NCBI GenBank assembly: GCA_937860165.1
Contig: CALMBE010000717.1
Location: forward strand, 1 to 5,958
DNA: 5,958 nt
Reading direction: 5' to 3'
Origin: an uncultured Planctomycetaceae bacterium
GTDB lineage: Bacteria; Planctomycetota; Planctomycetia; Pirellulales; Lacipirellulaceae
The position numbers were made by a program, and so were the translations under genes. Shown here piece after piece: positions 1 to 5,625 of the stretch. Under the pieces are notes generated by a model, which saw only the letters and a list, made by a program, of their open reading frames with translations, was not told the origin of the DNA and searched no databases. Each line of letters opens with the position of its first letter. Position 1 is the stretch's first letter.

Positions 1-3
1 CTC

Positions 4-414
4 CTACGGCCTCGAGCGGCTGGTCAGCAGCCACTCATACCGAGCCACGAGCCGGGTGTCGTCGATGACGATGGGGATCGGACCGATCGAGTTTTCCTGA
101 ACCAGGGCGTACTCGCCGTCAGTAAATCCTTCGCGCAGGGTTCCGGATACAGTGCACTTCCAGTTCCTTTTGTCCACGACCACGCAGGCCTGAAGTCGCT
201 GCGGTGACGTCCCTTCCACCTGCTTGATCACTGTCTGCTGCGCGACGTTGATGACGTAGGTCGTCGGCGGGAGCCGCTCCCACCCGCCGTCGCAGCCGGT
301 GTTGGTCATTTCTCCCCTGCATAACGTTTCGTACAGCGTGACCTTCGTTCCGCTGACCCAGCTCCAATCGGTTGCGTACACCCCGCAGGCCACCGCAGTG
401 ACAAACAGGATCAC
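4..414 (-). CDS. Small secreted or membrane-anchored protein of unknown function
   Basis: I do not recognise this 136-residue protein. The frame is complete at its C-terminus (TAG at 4-6), and codon third positions are mostly G or C, so I think it is really coding. The start is uncertain. GTG at 412-414 is the only plausible initiator near the N-terminus, but the frame stays open without an ATG to 504, through a suspected junction near 430-450, so the 5' end may be lost. The N-terminus is hydrophobic (residues 1-14, extended by CFVV upstream), fitting a signal peptide cut after VYA or an anchor; C10 gives only a weak lipobox. The rest has four cysteines (32, 41, 77, 87), which could form two disulfides, and many Trp and Thr residues, suggesting a small exported beta-rich domain. 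It points away from the neighbouring plus-strand genes and probably comes from a different source than the planctomycete core. Confidence 0.55.
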   Translation of the reverse strand: MILFVTAVACGVYATDWSWVSGTKVTLYETLCRGEMTNTGCDGGWERLPPTTYVINVAQQTVIKQVEGTSPQRLQACVVVDKRNWKCTVSGTLREGFTDGEYALVQENSIGPIPIVIDDTRLVARYEWLLTSRSRP

Positions 415-429
415 GACAAAGCAGCCCGT

Positions 430-450
430 GCCCTTGCCTGAGGCAGGGGC
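430..450. repeat. Short near-perfect palindrome at the suspected left junction
   Basis: GCCCTTGCCT (430-439) and AGGCAGGGGC (441-450) are inverted repeats with one mismatch, separated by a single G. The palindrome sits where coding direction flips, from the minus-strand gene on the left to the plus-strand Bug-like fragment on the right. This is the best candidate for where the two unrelated pieces were joined. The repeat is visible; its role as a joining point is inference. Confidence 0.45.
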
Positions 451-596
451 TTGAGCGCGACGAGGAGATGAAGAAGACGTTTTTCCAGCTCGCGCTGACG
501 CCGGTCAAGAGTACGATCGAGGAGTCGCGCAAGCTCCTGCGTGACGACCACGAACGCTACGGCCGGCTCATCAAGCAGTTCAACATCAAGGTCGAT
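438..596 (+). pseudogene. C-terminal fragment of a Bug/TctC-type tripartite tricarboxylate transporter receptor
   Basis: Only the last 50 or so residues are present. The plus-strand frame is open from 402 and becomes credible from about 438, reading LRQGLERDEE, then MKKTFFQLALTPV at 468 and DDHERYGRLIKQFNIKVD up to 596. From memory, the TTT substrate-binding (Bug) family ends this way: an L-x-L-x-P-V-x-S-T segment, a helix rich in acidic residues, then R/W-Y/W-G-x-L-I and a short N/G-I-K-V tail. Codons 468-578 have G or C in 33 of 37 third positions, strongly supporting this frame. Such receptors are periplasmic and bind carboxylates. The N-terminal 270 or so residues are missing, and the frame continues into MoxR with no stop, so this is a broken gene joined to another. 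The family call is moderately secure; an undefined helical protein is the alternative. Confidence 0.5.
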
Positions 597-1055
597 TGCC
601 CTTCGTCCGAGGAAGAGCAGCGGATTCTGGCGGCCACCACACGGCACGAGAAACCCGAGGTCAACAAGGTGCTTACCTCGCGGGCGATTCTGAATTTGCA
701 GAAACTGGTGTCCTCGGTGGCCGTGAGTGAACTGATTATCAAGTATGTCTCCTCACTGGTGCGGGCCACGCGCCCGAAAGACGAATCGGCCCCCCAGTTT
801 GTGCGCGACCTGGTCGATTGGGGAGCCGGCCCCCGTGCCGGGCAGTTCTTGATTCATGGGGGCAAAGCCCTAGCGGCGATGGACGGCCGGTTTACGGTGG
901 CCATCGAAGATGTGCAAAAGGTAGCGATCCCCGTCTTGCGGCACCGCATCAGCACCAACTTCCAAGCGCAAGCCGAGGGCATGACCAGCGAAACCCTGAT
1001 CCTGAGACTCGTGAAGGAAATCCCGGTGCCGGAAATGCCAAAGTACGTAGGGTGA
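468..1055 (+). CDS. MoxR-type AAA+ ATPase, C-terminal half only, with a foreign N-terminus
   Basis: The frame encodes 195 residues. From residue 38 (FNIKVD) to the stop it matches the C-terminal half of planctomycete MoxR ATPases: PSSEEEQRIL (45-54), the conserved TRHEKPEVNKVL stretch (58-69), the sensor-2/lid motif GAGPRAG (119-125) with its arginine, and RHRISTNFQAQAEGM near 158-172. MoxR proteins couple ATP hydrolysis to remodelling of client proteins, usually with DUF58/VWA partners, and those genes lie downstream. Walker A, Walker B and sensor 1 are absent: a full MoxR is about 330-350 residues, and the PLPEAQLDRFM-like segment expected just before FNIKVD is replaced. Residues 1-37 instead resemble a Bug-receptor C-terminus. 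ATG 468 is therefore an apparent start, with GAGGAG immediately adjacent and too close to be a normal ribosome site. The gene as read is a chimera and could not encode an active ATPase. MoxR identity of residues 38-195 is secure. Confidence 0.85.
   Translation: MKKTFFQLALTPVKSTIEESRKLLRDDHERYGRLIKQFNIKVDCPSSEEEQRILAATTRHEKPEVNKVLTSRAILNLQKLVSSVAVSELIIKYVSSLVRATRPKDESAPQFVRDLVDWGAGPRAGQFLIHGGKALAAMDGRFTVAIEDVQKVAIPVLRHRISTNFQAQAEGMTSETLILRLVKEIPVPEMPKYVG
579..596. other. Suspected junction between Bug-receptor and MoxR sequence
   Basis: These 18 bases encode FNIKVD, which fits both the tail of the Bug-like receptor and the conserved MoxR segment normally preceded by a DRFM-like motif. Sequence to the left fits only the receptor and sequence to the right fits only MoxR. 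The shared stretch is probably where the two were joined, by assembly, amplification or, less likely, real recombination. Confidence 0.5.
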
Positions 1056-1084
1056 GATTGTCAACTTAACTAGACCGGTGTGTC

Positions 1085-1570
1085 ATGAAGCCTCGTGTTT
1101 ACATTGAAACCACCGTAATTAGCTATCTCACTGCCTGGGGAAGTCCCCACCTGATGTTGGCAGCCCAGCAAGAAACGACGCGCCTCTGGTGGGGCGAACA
1201 ACGTGATCACTATGATCTTTTCATTTCTGAAGTGGTCTTACTAGAAGCATCCGCTGGTGATCCCTCGGCAGCCAAATTCCGACTTGACGCACTCCGTGGA
1301 ATTCCAGAACTCGAAATTACAGATGACATTCGGGACCTTGCCCAGAGTATACTTAAGGGTAGCAACTTGCCTGAGAAAGCTAAACTTGATGCATTACACA
1401 TCGCAATTGCAACGATGAATGGTATGGATTATCTCCTTACCTGGAATTGCCGACATATTGCCAATGCGACTTTGCAGAGAACTATGAGAGAAACTTGTGC
1501 AGCTCTCGGACTGATGCTGCCAGTGATTTGTACTCCGACCGAGTTAGTTGAGGTAAACGACGATGATTAA
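1085..1570 (+). CDS. PIN-domain ribonuclease toxin, VapC family
   Basis: The gene encodes 161 residues, typical for a VapC toxin. VapC proteins are Mg-dependent ribonucleases that cleave RNA, often tRNA or rRNA, and are held inactive by a bound antitoxin. The PIN acidic residues are visible: E8 in YIETTVISYL, E54 in EVVLLEAS, D102 in KLDALHIAIA and D115 in MDYLLTWN, with N121 and the RHIANA stretch also matching this subfamily. The first acidic position is Glu (ET), where many VapC proteins have Asp. The gene starts 29 bases after the moxR stop on the same strand and overlaps the next small gene by 8 bases. I see no clear ribosome site before ATG 1085. Base composition differs sharply from its neighbours (25 of 60 G+C at 1201-1260, 22 of 60 at 1381-1440), which suggests recent arrival in the operon. 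The fold is secure; toxicity is inferred. Confidence 0.88.
   Translation: MKPRVYIETTVISYLTAWGSPHLMLAAQQETTRLWWGEQRDHYDLFISEVVLLEASAGDPSAAKFRLDALRGIPELEITDDIRDLAQSILKGSNLPEKAKLDALHIAIATMNGMDYLLTWNCRHIANATLQRTMRETCAALGLMLPVICTPTELVEVNDDD
1550..1553 (+). promoter_or_regulatory. Ribosome binding site for the probable antitoxin
   Basis: GAGG lies 9 bases before ATG 1563, inside the last codons of the toxin gene. It supports this start and suggests the antitoxin is translated from the toxin mRNA with its own initiation site. Confidence 0.45.
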
Positions 1571-1739
1571 AGACCCGATAGTTGAAGAGGTCCGCAAGGC
1601 GCGGGACGAGTACTCCAAGCGATTTGAATATGACCTTGCTGCCATCTGCAAAGATTTGCAGTTGAAACAGCAGCAACCTGGCAAGGAGCTCATCTCGTTC
1701 CCACCGAAACGAATTCCCCAAGTGGACCGGGTCCTATAA
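1563..1739 (+). CDS. Probable small antitoxin paired with the PIN toxin
   Basis: This frame begins ATG ATT AAA within the toxin stop region and ends at TAA 1737-1739, giving 58 residues. The first part (MIKDPIVEEVRKARDEY, then FEYDLAAICKDLQ) is a charged amphipathic helical segment. The second part is Pro- and Lys-rich (SFPPKRIPQVDRVL), as expected of a disordered tail that wraps a toxin. I recall similar small proteins with an I-x-EEVRxxR start and a YDLxAIxxDL stretch beside PIN toxins in planctomycetes and cyanobacteria, but I cannot confirm that here. I see no ribbon-helix-helix or AbrB-like DNA-binding motif, so autoregulation is not evident. It overlaps the toxin gene by 8 bases and has a plausible ribosome site at 1550-1553. 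Toxin-first order is the reverse of most vapBC pairs. Being a coding gene is fairly sure; the antitoxin role rests mainly on position. Confidence 0.7.
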   Translation: MIKDPIVEEVRKARDEYSKRFEYDLAAICKDLQLKQQQPGKELISFPPKRIPQVDRVL

Positions 1740-1753
1740 TGAAGCCCTATTCG

Positions 1754-1767
1754 CTGATTGCTATCAG
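1754..1767. repeat. Small hairpin after the antitoxin gene
   Basis: CTGAT (1754-1758) and ATCAG (1763-1767) form a 5-bp stem with a TGCT loop, 15 bases after the antitoxin stop. No T-run follows, so it is unlikely to be a terminator. It may be part of the larger repeat region to its right, or chance. Confidence 0.25.
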
Positions 1768-1814
1768 TCCGGTTGCCAAGATTCCAACAAGCTGATCGCC
1801 AGAAAAGCTCCGTC

Positions 1815-1861
1815 AGCCCGTCGGTTGGGCAGACGCTCCGCTCAGGCCCATCCGACGGGCT
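1815..1861. repeat. 16-bp inverted repeat, probable dispersed palindromic element
   Basis: AGCCCGTCGGTTGGGC (1815-1830) pairs with GCCCATCCGACGGGCT (1846-1861), with one mismatch in 16 and a 15-base loop. The arms are long and G+C-rich, so the RNA would fold strongly. It lies in the gene-free stretch 1740-1906. Read on the minus strand, the region gives the peptide RSVCPTDGLTELF and then ACWNLG. This resembles the spurious proteins grouped as DUF1589 in Rhodopirellula, which I recall as products of a repeated sequence. A dispersed REP-like element is therefore likely. With the short run of T at 1866-1869 it could also weaken transcription between the toxin pair and DUF58, but it is not a clean intrinsic terminator. 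Confidence 0.6.
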
Positions 1862-1876
1862 CACATTTTCCCTTCC

Positions 1877-1900
1877 CTCCGCGCCTTTGCGACTCTGCGG
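1877..1900 (+). repeat. Three imperfect 8-base direct repeats before the DUF58 gene
   Basis: CTCCGCGC, CTTTGCGA and CTCTGCGG follow one another without spacers and end six bases before ATG 1907. They share the pattern C-T-Y-Y-G-C-G-N. I recall the same kind of CTYYGCG repeat tract scattered through planctomycete and verrucomicrobial genomes, often giving spurious open frames. The tract occupies the place where a ribosome binding site would be expected, and I see no Shine-Dalgarno sequence for DUF58. Confidence 0.5.
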
Positions 1901-1906
1901 TAAAAA

Positions 1907-2803
1907 ATGTCGACGGTAGAAAAATATCTGAAACCCGAGGTGATTCGGCATATTGCGCGGCTCGACTTGCGCGCGCAGTTCATTATCAAGGGTTTCTTTC
2001 AGGGGATGCACGCGAGCCCGTTTCATGGGTTCTCGGTCGAGTTCAGCGAACATCGCAAGTACGTCCCAGGAGACAATCCCGACGACATCGACTGGCTCGT
2101 TTATGCGAAGACCGACAAATACTATGTCCGGAAATACGAAGCCGAGACGAATCTTACCGGGTATCTGGTGATGGACTTGAGCGCTTCGATGGGCTACAGC
2201 CATGAGCAGGATCTGACCAAGTTTGAATACTCGATTTGTCTGGCGGCGGCCTTGTGTTACCTGATGATTCACCAAAACGATCCGGTGGGGCTGGTGACCT
2301 TCGGCGAGAAAATCGTTGATTGCTTGCCCCCCAAATCGAAGCGCAAACAAATTGGGAACATCCTGTCGGTACTCGCCAAGCTGGAACCGCACGACCGTAC
2401 CAATGTGGCCCAAAGCATCATTCAACTCGCCGCCATGTTGCGGCACAGCAGTCTGGTGATGTTGTTCAGCGACTTGCTGGTCGATCCCGAGCCGGTAATC
2501 GCGGCCCTGCGGCGGTTGCGACACGGGGGGCACGATGTGATCTTGTTTCATATTCTGGATCAAGCTGAGGTGTCATTTCCTTTTGAAGGTTTGGTGGAGC
2601 TCCGCGACCCCGAATCGCAGGAAACGATCGAGGTCGATGCCGATTCGTATCGAGCCGACTACCAGGCGGAAATCCGGAATTTCCGCCAACTCTACGAAAA
2701 GGAATGCCGACAGAGCGGGATTGATTATGTCCCGTTGGACACGAGCATGCCGTTTGATCGGGCGCTGACCGAGTATCTGATAAACCGCCGCACCTGGGGA
2801 TGA
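1907..2803 (+). CDS. DUF58 protein with von Willebrand A-type fold
   Basis: The gene encodes 298 residues, a usual length for the short, soluble form of DUF58. The family signature YVPGDNPDDIDWLVYAKTD is at about residues 52-70. A VWA-like metal site follows: D90, S92 and S94 in MDLSASMG, T165 in DRTNVA, and D189 in LFSDLL. I see no membrane segment, so it probably acts in the cytoplasm as the direct partner of the MoxR ATPase; that partnership is known for the family and inferred here. It is three bases upstream of the BatA gene, so the two are almost certainly co-transcribed. In comparable planctomycete loci the gene follows moxR closely. Here about 850 bases separate them, filled by a toxin-antitoxin pair and repeats. 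ATG 1907 is the start that keeps the N-terminal helix (VEKYLKPEVIRHIARLDLRA) typical of this group. The family call is secure. Confidence 0.93.
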   Translation: MSTVEKYLKPEVIRHIARLDLRAQFIIKGFFQGMHASPFHGFSVEFSEHRKYVPGDNPDDIDWLVYAKTDKYYVRKYEAETNLTGYLVMDLSASMGYSHEQDLTKFEYSICLAAALCYLMIHQNDPVGLVTFGEKIVDCLPPKSKRKQIGNILSVLAKLEPHDRTNVAQSIIQLAAMLRHSSLVMLFSDLLVDPEPVIAALRRLRHGGHDVILFHILDQAEVSFPFEGLVELRDPESQETIEVDADSYRADYQAEIRNFRQLYEKECRQSGIDYVPLDTSMPFDRALTEYLINRRTWG

Positions 2804-2806
2804 GAT

Positions 2807-4945
2807 ATGGGTTTCTTGACCCCCGCTCTGCTTGCCGGAATTGGCTTGATCGCCGTGCCGATCGTGCTGCATCTGGTGATGCGTCGGCAGCCGCGCCAAC
2901 ACACCTTTCCCGCCCTGCGGTTCGTCAAGCAACGGCAAGAAGCGAATCGACGGCGACTCAATTTTCGCCACCTGCTGTTACTCGCCTTGCGGTGCTTGCT
3001 GATTGCCGGGATTGCGTTCGCGCTCGCGCGACCGACTTTGAGCGGCAGTGGCTTGCGGGGCAAGGAAGGGCAACCCTTGGCGGTGGCCTTGGTGATGGAC
3101 AATTCCTTGCGGATGCAATATGTGCAGCAAAACGAGACGCGGCTGAGTGCGGCGACTGACTTGGCCAAGTCACTGGTAGAAAAACTGCCTGCGGATACCG
3201 AGATCGCCGTGGTCGATCTGAGCCGCAGCTCGAGTGGTTTCGTCGTCGACAGCGGCACGGCGGAGGCGCGGATTCAAGCCCTGGGGGCCGAAAGCGATCC
3301 CCGACCGTTGGCCGAGGCAATCAGCAATGCCGTGCGGCTGGTAGCCGAGGAAGTGGACCGCCGCCAGGAAGTGTTTGTGTTCAGCGATCTGAGCGCGACG
3401 GCTTTCGAGGAGTCGGCGCTCGCTTCGATCTCGCAGGCGATGGCCGAGGCCCCCGATGTGCGGATTTATCTGGTCGATGTAGGTTCCGAAGAAACCCGCA
3501 ATCTGGCACTCGCGCCGATCAAGTTGAGTGCTTCGAGCTTGCGTCCCGGGGAGGCCGTGCATGTCGAGGTCGAGGTTCGCAGCGTGGGATACGCCGAACA
3601 ACCCTTGGTCGAGATTTTTCTCGCCGATTCGACGGGAACTCCGCAAAAGCGGGGTGAGCGAATTGTTGAACTCAATCCGGAAGGTGCCGGCCACACAGAA
3701 TTTGTGTTGGGTGATTTGCCACTGGGGACCCACCAAGGGTATTTGCAACTAGGAACTTCGGATCCGCTGGAGTTCGATAATCGTCGTTACTTCACCGTCG
3801 AAGTCCGTCCCGCGGCGAAGGTCTTGCTGTTGGGTGAATCGGACGATGACTTGCTCTTTCTGGGCGAGGCGTTGTGTCCTTCGCTGTTGCGTGGCAATGC
3901 ACCGCAACGGTATGAATTGCTGAAAGGTCGATTCTCGAAGATGACCCAATTGGAGTTTAATGAATATGACGCAGTGTGCCTGCTGGATCCGCCGCCGCTC
4001 TCGGACGAGGCCTGGAACCAACTTTACGAGTATGCCCGCAAGGGAGGTGGGGTCGGCATTTTCCTGGGCAATCGCGCGACCGCGAGTGGATTCAAGGGAG
4101 TCGCGTCGCAGCAACTTTTGCCAGGCACCTTGAAGCTCCGCTCACGGAGGGAATCGTGGTTGCGACCGCAGCGGCTCGATCACCCAGCATTGGCAGGACT
4201 GAAAAACTACGCGGAGGCGATTCCCTGGCAAATGTATCCGGTATGGATGTATTGGGAGTTTGACGAACTTGCCGGCGACTCTTACATCGTCGCCCGCTAC
4301 GCCAACCATCAACCGGCCATCGTGGAGCGCCCGATTGGACAGGGTCGCACGTTGACGTTTACCACTCCCGTATCGGACCCCCTCGAGCCGGTGGGTCGAG
4401 AACCTTGGAACATGCTGCCGACGGGTCCCGAGCCGTGGCCGTTTGTCGCGCTGGCCAACCAGACGATTGGATATTTGGCCCTGGCGGAAGCCCATGAGCA
4501 GAACATTGTCGCGGGTGAAACGGTTGGCCTGCGGTTGTCCCCGCGGCAGCATGTCACCGAATTCGTCTTGAAGGAACCGGGTGGAACCGGACTCCGCCGG
4601 ACTCTACCGGCGGGCGAAGACACGATTCGCATCAGCACGACCAACGTGTTGGGCAACTACCGCGTCGCCTCGGGGGGGAGAACCGGGGTACTCGACGAAG
4701 GATTCAGTGTGAACGCCCTCGCTGAACTGAGTCGCCTGGAACGGGCCGACGAGGGGGTGATCGCGGCGGCACTCCCCGCGGATCGCGTCCATCTGGCTCA
4801 GTCGCTCGACGATGTGGAGGAATATGTGGATATCGGTCGCAGCGGACGCGAATTATTTCCGTGGGTGATCTCGCTGGTGGCGTTGATTTGGAGCTCCGAG
4901 CACCTGCTGGCCAATCGCTTCTATCGCGAGGAGCGGCAACCATGA
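2807..4945 (+). CDS. BatA-type membrane protein with VWA-like and amidotransferase-like domains
   Basis: The 712-residue protein begins with the BatA N-terminal domain: a first membrane segment (about 5-25), a basic loop with FPALRFVKQRQEANRRR, and a second segment (about 55-74) ending ALARPTL. A VWA-like domain follows (about 92-225), then a beta-rich region (about 235-335) like those that link adhesive domains. Next comes a segment resembling a class I glutamine-amidotransferase fold (about 336-545, with YDAVCLLDPPPLSD and GGGVGIFLG) but without an evident catalytic triad. A last membrane segment lies near 683-698 (LFPWVISLVALIW). The metal site is degenerate: D98 and S100 are present, the third position is R102, and no Thr is seen near 164-168; D194 remains. 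It probably works with the MoxR-DUF58 pair at the cytoplasmic membrane. It starts 3 bases after DUF58 and overlaps the next gene by ATGA. The N-terminal family call is firm; the middle domains are judged by pattern. Confidence 0.9.
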   Translation: MGFLTPALLAGIGLIAVPIVLHLVMRRQPRQHTFPALRFVKQRQEANRRRLNFRHLLLLALRCLLIAGIAFALARPTLSGSGLRGKEGQPLAVALVMDNSLRMQYVQQNETRLSAATDLAKSLVEKLPADTEIAVVDLSRSSSGFVVDSGTAEARIQALGAESDPRPLAEAISNAVRLVAEEVDRRQEVFVFSDLSATAFEESALASISQAMAEAPDVRIYLVDVGSEETRNLALAPIKLSASSLRPGEAVHVEVEVRSVGYAEQPLVEIFLADSTGTPQKRGERIVELNPEGAGHTEFVLGDLPLGTHQGYLQLGTSDPLEFDNRRYFTVEVRPAAKVLLLGESDDDLLFLGEALCPSLLRGNAPQRYELLKGRFSKMTQLEFNEYDAVCLLDPPPLSDEAWNQLYEYARKGGGVGIFLGNRATASGFKGVASQQLLPGTLKLRSRRESWLRPQRLDHPALAGLKNYAEAIPWQMYPVWMYWEFDELAGDSYIVARYANHQPAIVERPIGQGRTLTFTTPVSDPLEPVGREPWNMLPTGPEPWPFVALANQTIGYLALAEAHEQNIVAGETVGLRLSPRQHVTEFVLKEPGGTGLRRTLPAGEDTIRISTTNVLGNYRVASGGRTGVLDEGFSVNALAELSRLERADEGVIAAALPADRVHLAQSLDDVEEYVDIGRSGRELFPWVISLVALIWSSEHLLANRFYREERQP

Positions 4946-5625
4946 CCAGTTGGTCGCTGGATCCCGTGGGAGGCGTGTGGTTTACAGGAGCGATTGCGGT
5001 CCTTCTGTTGCTGGTGCTGCGCGTGGGGCCACGGGGCAGGAACCTGGCACCCCGGCGTAGGTTGACGCTCGTCGCACTCCGAGGAATCACCGCGTTTCTC
5101 TTAATTGTGGCGATGTTGCGTCCCACGCTCGTGACGACCGAGATTCACAAGTTGCCCGCGTCGCTCTTGGTGCTGGCCGATAGTTCGCGGAGCATGTCGA
5201 TTGCTGATTCGCTCGATAACAAGTCGCGTTGGTCGGCACTGGGCGAAACCTTGGCGAGCGCGCAGGATCAGTTCGCGGAATTGGCCGCGAGTTGGGATCT
5301 CAAATTCTATCAATTTGCAGCCGAGATCGAGGAAGTCAAACTGGTCGACGGGATCGTGCAGCTCCCCGAGGAAGCCACTGGGGATCAAACCGCACTGGGA
5401 GCGGCTATTGCCGACGTGCTCGAACGCGAATCGCAGCAGCGGGTCGTCGCCATGTTGGTGCTCGGCGATGGCGCGCAGCGTGCGCGCGTAGTCGGGATTG
5501 CGCAGCAGATAGCCGACTGGACGCGGCGCGCCGGCGGCATCGAAGAAATAAGCGCGCGCCGCGAAGTCCGCGCGCAAACGACCATGTTCGCCATACGCCG
5601 CGATCAAACGCGCCAGACGCGGTGA
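4942..5625 (+). CDS. VWA-domain membrane protein, truncated by a junction
   Basis: ATG 4942 overlaps the BatA stop (ATGA), the classic arrangement for translational coupling. Two membrane segments lie at about 12-27 and 42-59, the second ending in LRPTL like that of BatA. A VWA domain follows with an intact metal site: D80, S82 and S84 in LADSSRSM, T150 in DQTALG, and D176 in LGDGAQRA. The protein is the next member of the MoxR/VWA operon. It should continue for several hundred residues: family members of this type in planctomycetes have a periplasmic region and a C-terminal membrane helix or amidotransferase-like domain. Here recognisable sequence ends at about residue 181 (5484). The remaining frame to TGA 5623-5625 is antisense to a gamma-glutamyltranspeptidase and is very Arg-rich, so it is not real protein. 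The true gene is cut off by the suspected junction at 5458-5484. Confidence 0.82.
   Translation: MTSWSLDPVGGVWFTGAIAVLLLLVLRVGPRGRNLAPRRRLTLVALRGITAFLLIVAMLRPTLVTTEIHKLPASLLVLADSSRSMSIADSLDNKSRWSALGETLASAQDQFAELAASWDLKFYQFAAEIEEVKLVDGIVQLPEEATGDQTALGAAIADVLERESQQRVVAMLVLGDGAQRARVVGIAQQIADWTRRAGGIEEISARREVRAQTTMFAIRRDQTRQTR
5458..5484. other. Suspected junction between VWA gene and gamma-glutamyltranspeptidase gene
   Basis: Read on the plus strand, these bases give LGDGAQRA, the expected end of the VWA core strand. Read on the minus strand, the same bases give ARTLRAIAEH, the expected segment of a gamma-glutamyltranspeptidase. Left of it only the VWA reading makes sense, and right of it only the transpeptidase reading does. 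The stretch also contains most of a perfect 7-bp palindrome, GCGCGCA (5471-5477) and TGCGCGC (5481-5487). A chimeric join through shared sequence is the simplest reading. Confidence 0.6.

Noticed and set aside
411..647. Minus-strand frame ending in a GTGA overlap with the 4-414 gene, suggesting a coupled upstream gene
   Set aside because: Most of it is antisense to the Bug-like fragment and to MoxR. The plus-strand frame has G or C in 33 of 37 third positions at 468-578, which favours plus-strand coding; the 4-base overlap is probably chance.
468..1055. A novel natural MoxR fusion protein
   Set aside because: The ATPase core is absent, the added part is the tail of a periplasmic protein without its signal or domain, and the join is at a shared peptide; an artefact is far more likely.
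1815..1869. Intrinsic terminator after the toxin-antitoxin pair
   Set aside because: The stem is strong but the loop is long and only a short run of T follows several bases later. A dispersed repeat explains it better, though partial termination is possible.
1544..2563. Minus-strand open frame of 339 codons
   Set aside because: It is antisense to the DUF58 gene, the antitoxin and the repeat region. The plus-strand genes have clear family motifs, and the only familiar stretch on the minus strand is the repeat-derived DUF1589-like peptide.
2725..3748. Several long minus-strand frames opposite the BatA gene
   Set aside because: They overlap each other and a plus-strand gene with clear domains and membrane segments, and are rich in Arg, Ser and Pro as expected of G+C-rich antisense frames.
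5101..5457. Continuation of the gamma-glutamyltranspeptidase frame to 5101
   Set aside because: After RTLRAIAEH the frame loses all family resemblance and is antisense to the VWA domain, so it only reflects an open frame across the junction.
5485..5625. Arg-rich tail of the plus-strand VWA frame
   Set aside because: It is antisense to well-conserved gamma-glutamyltranspeptidase sequence and does not resemble the expected VWA continuation.
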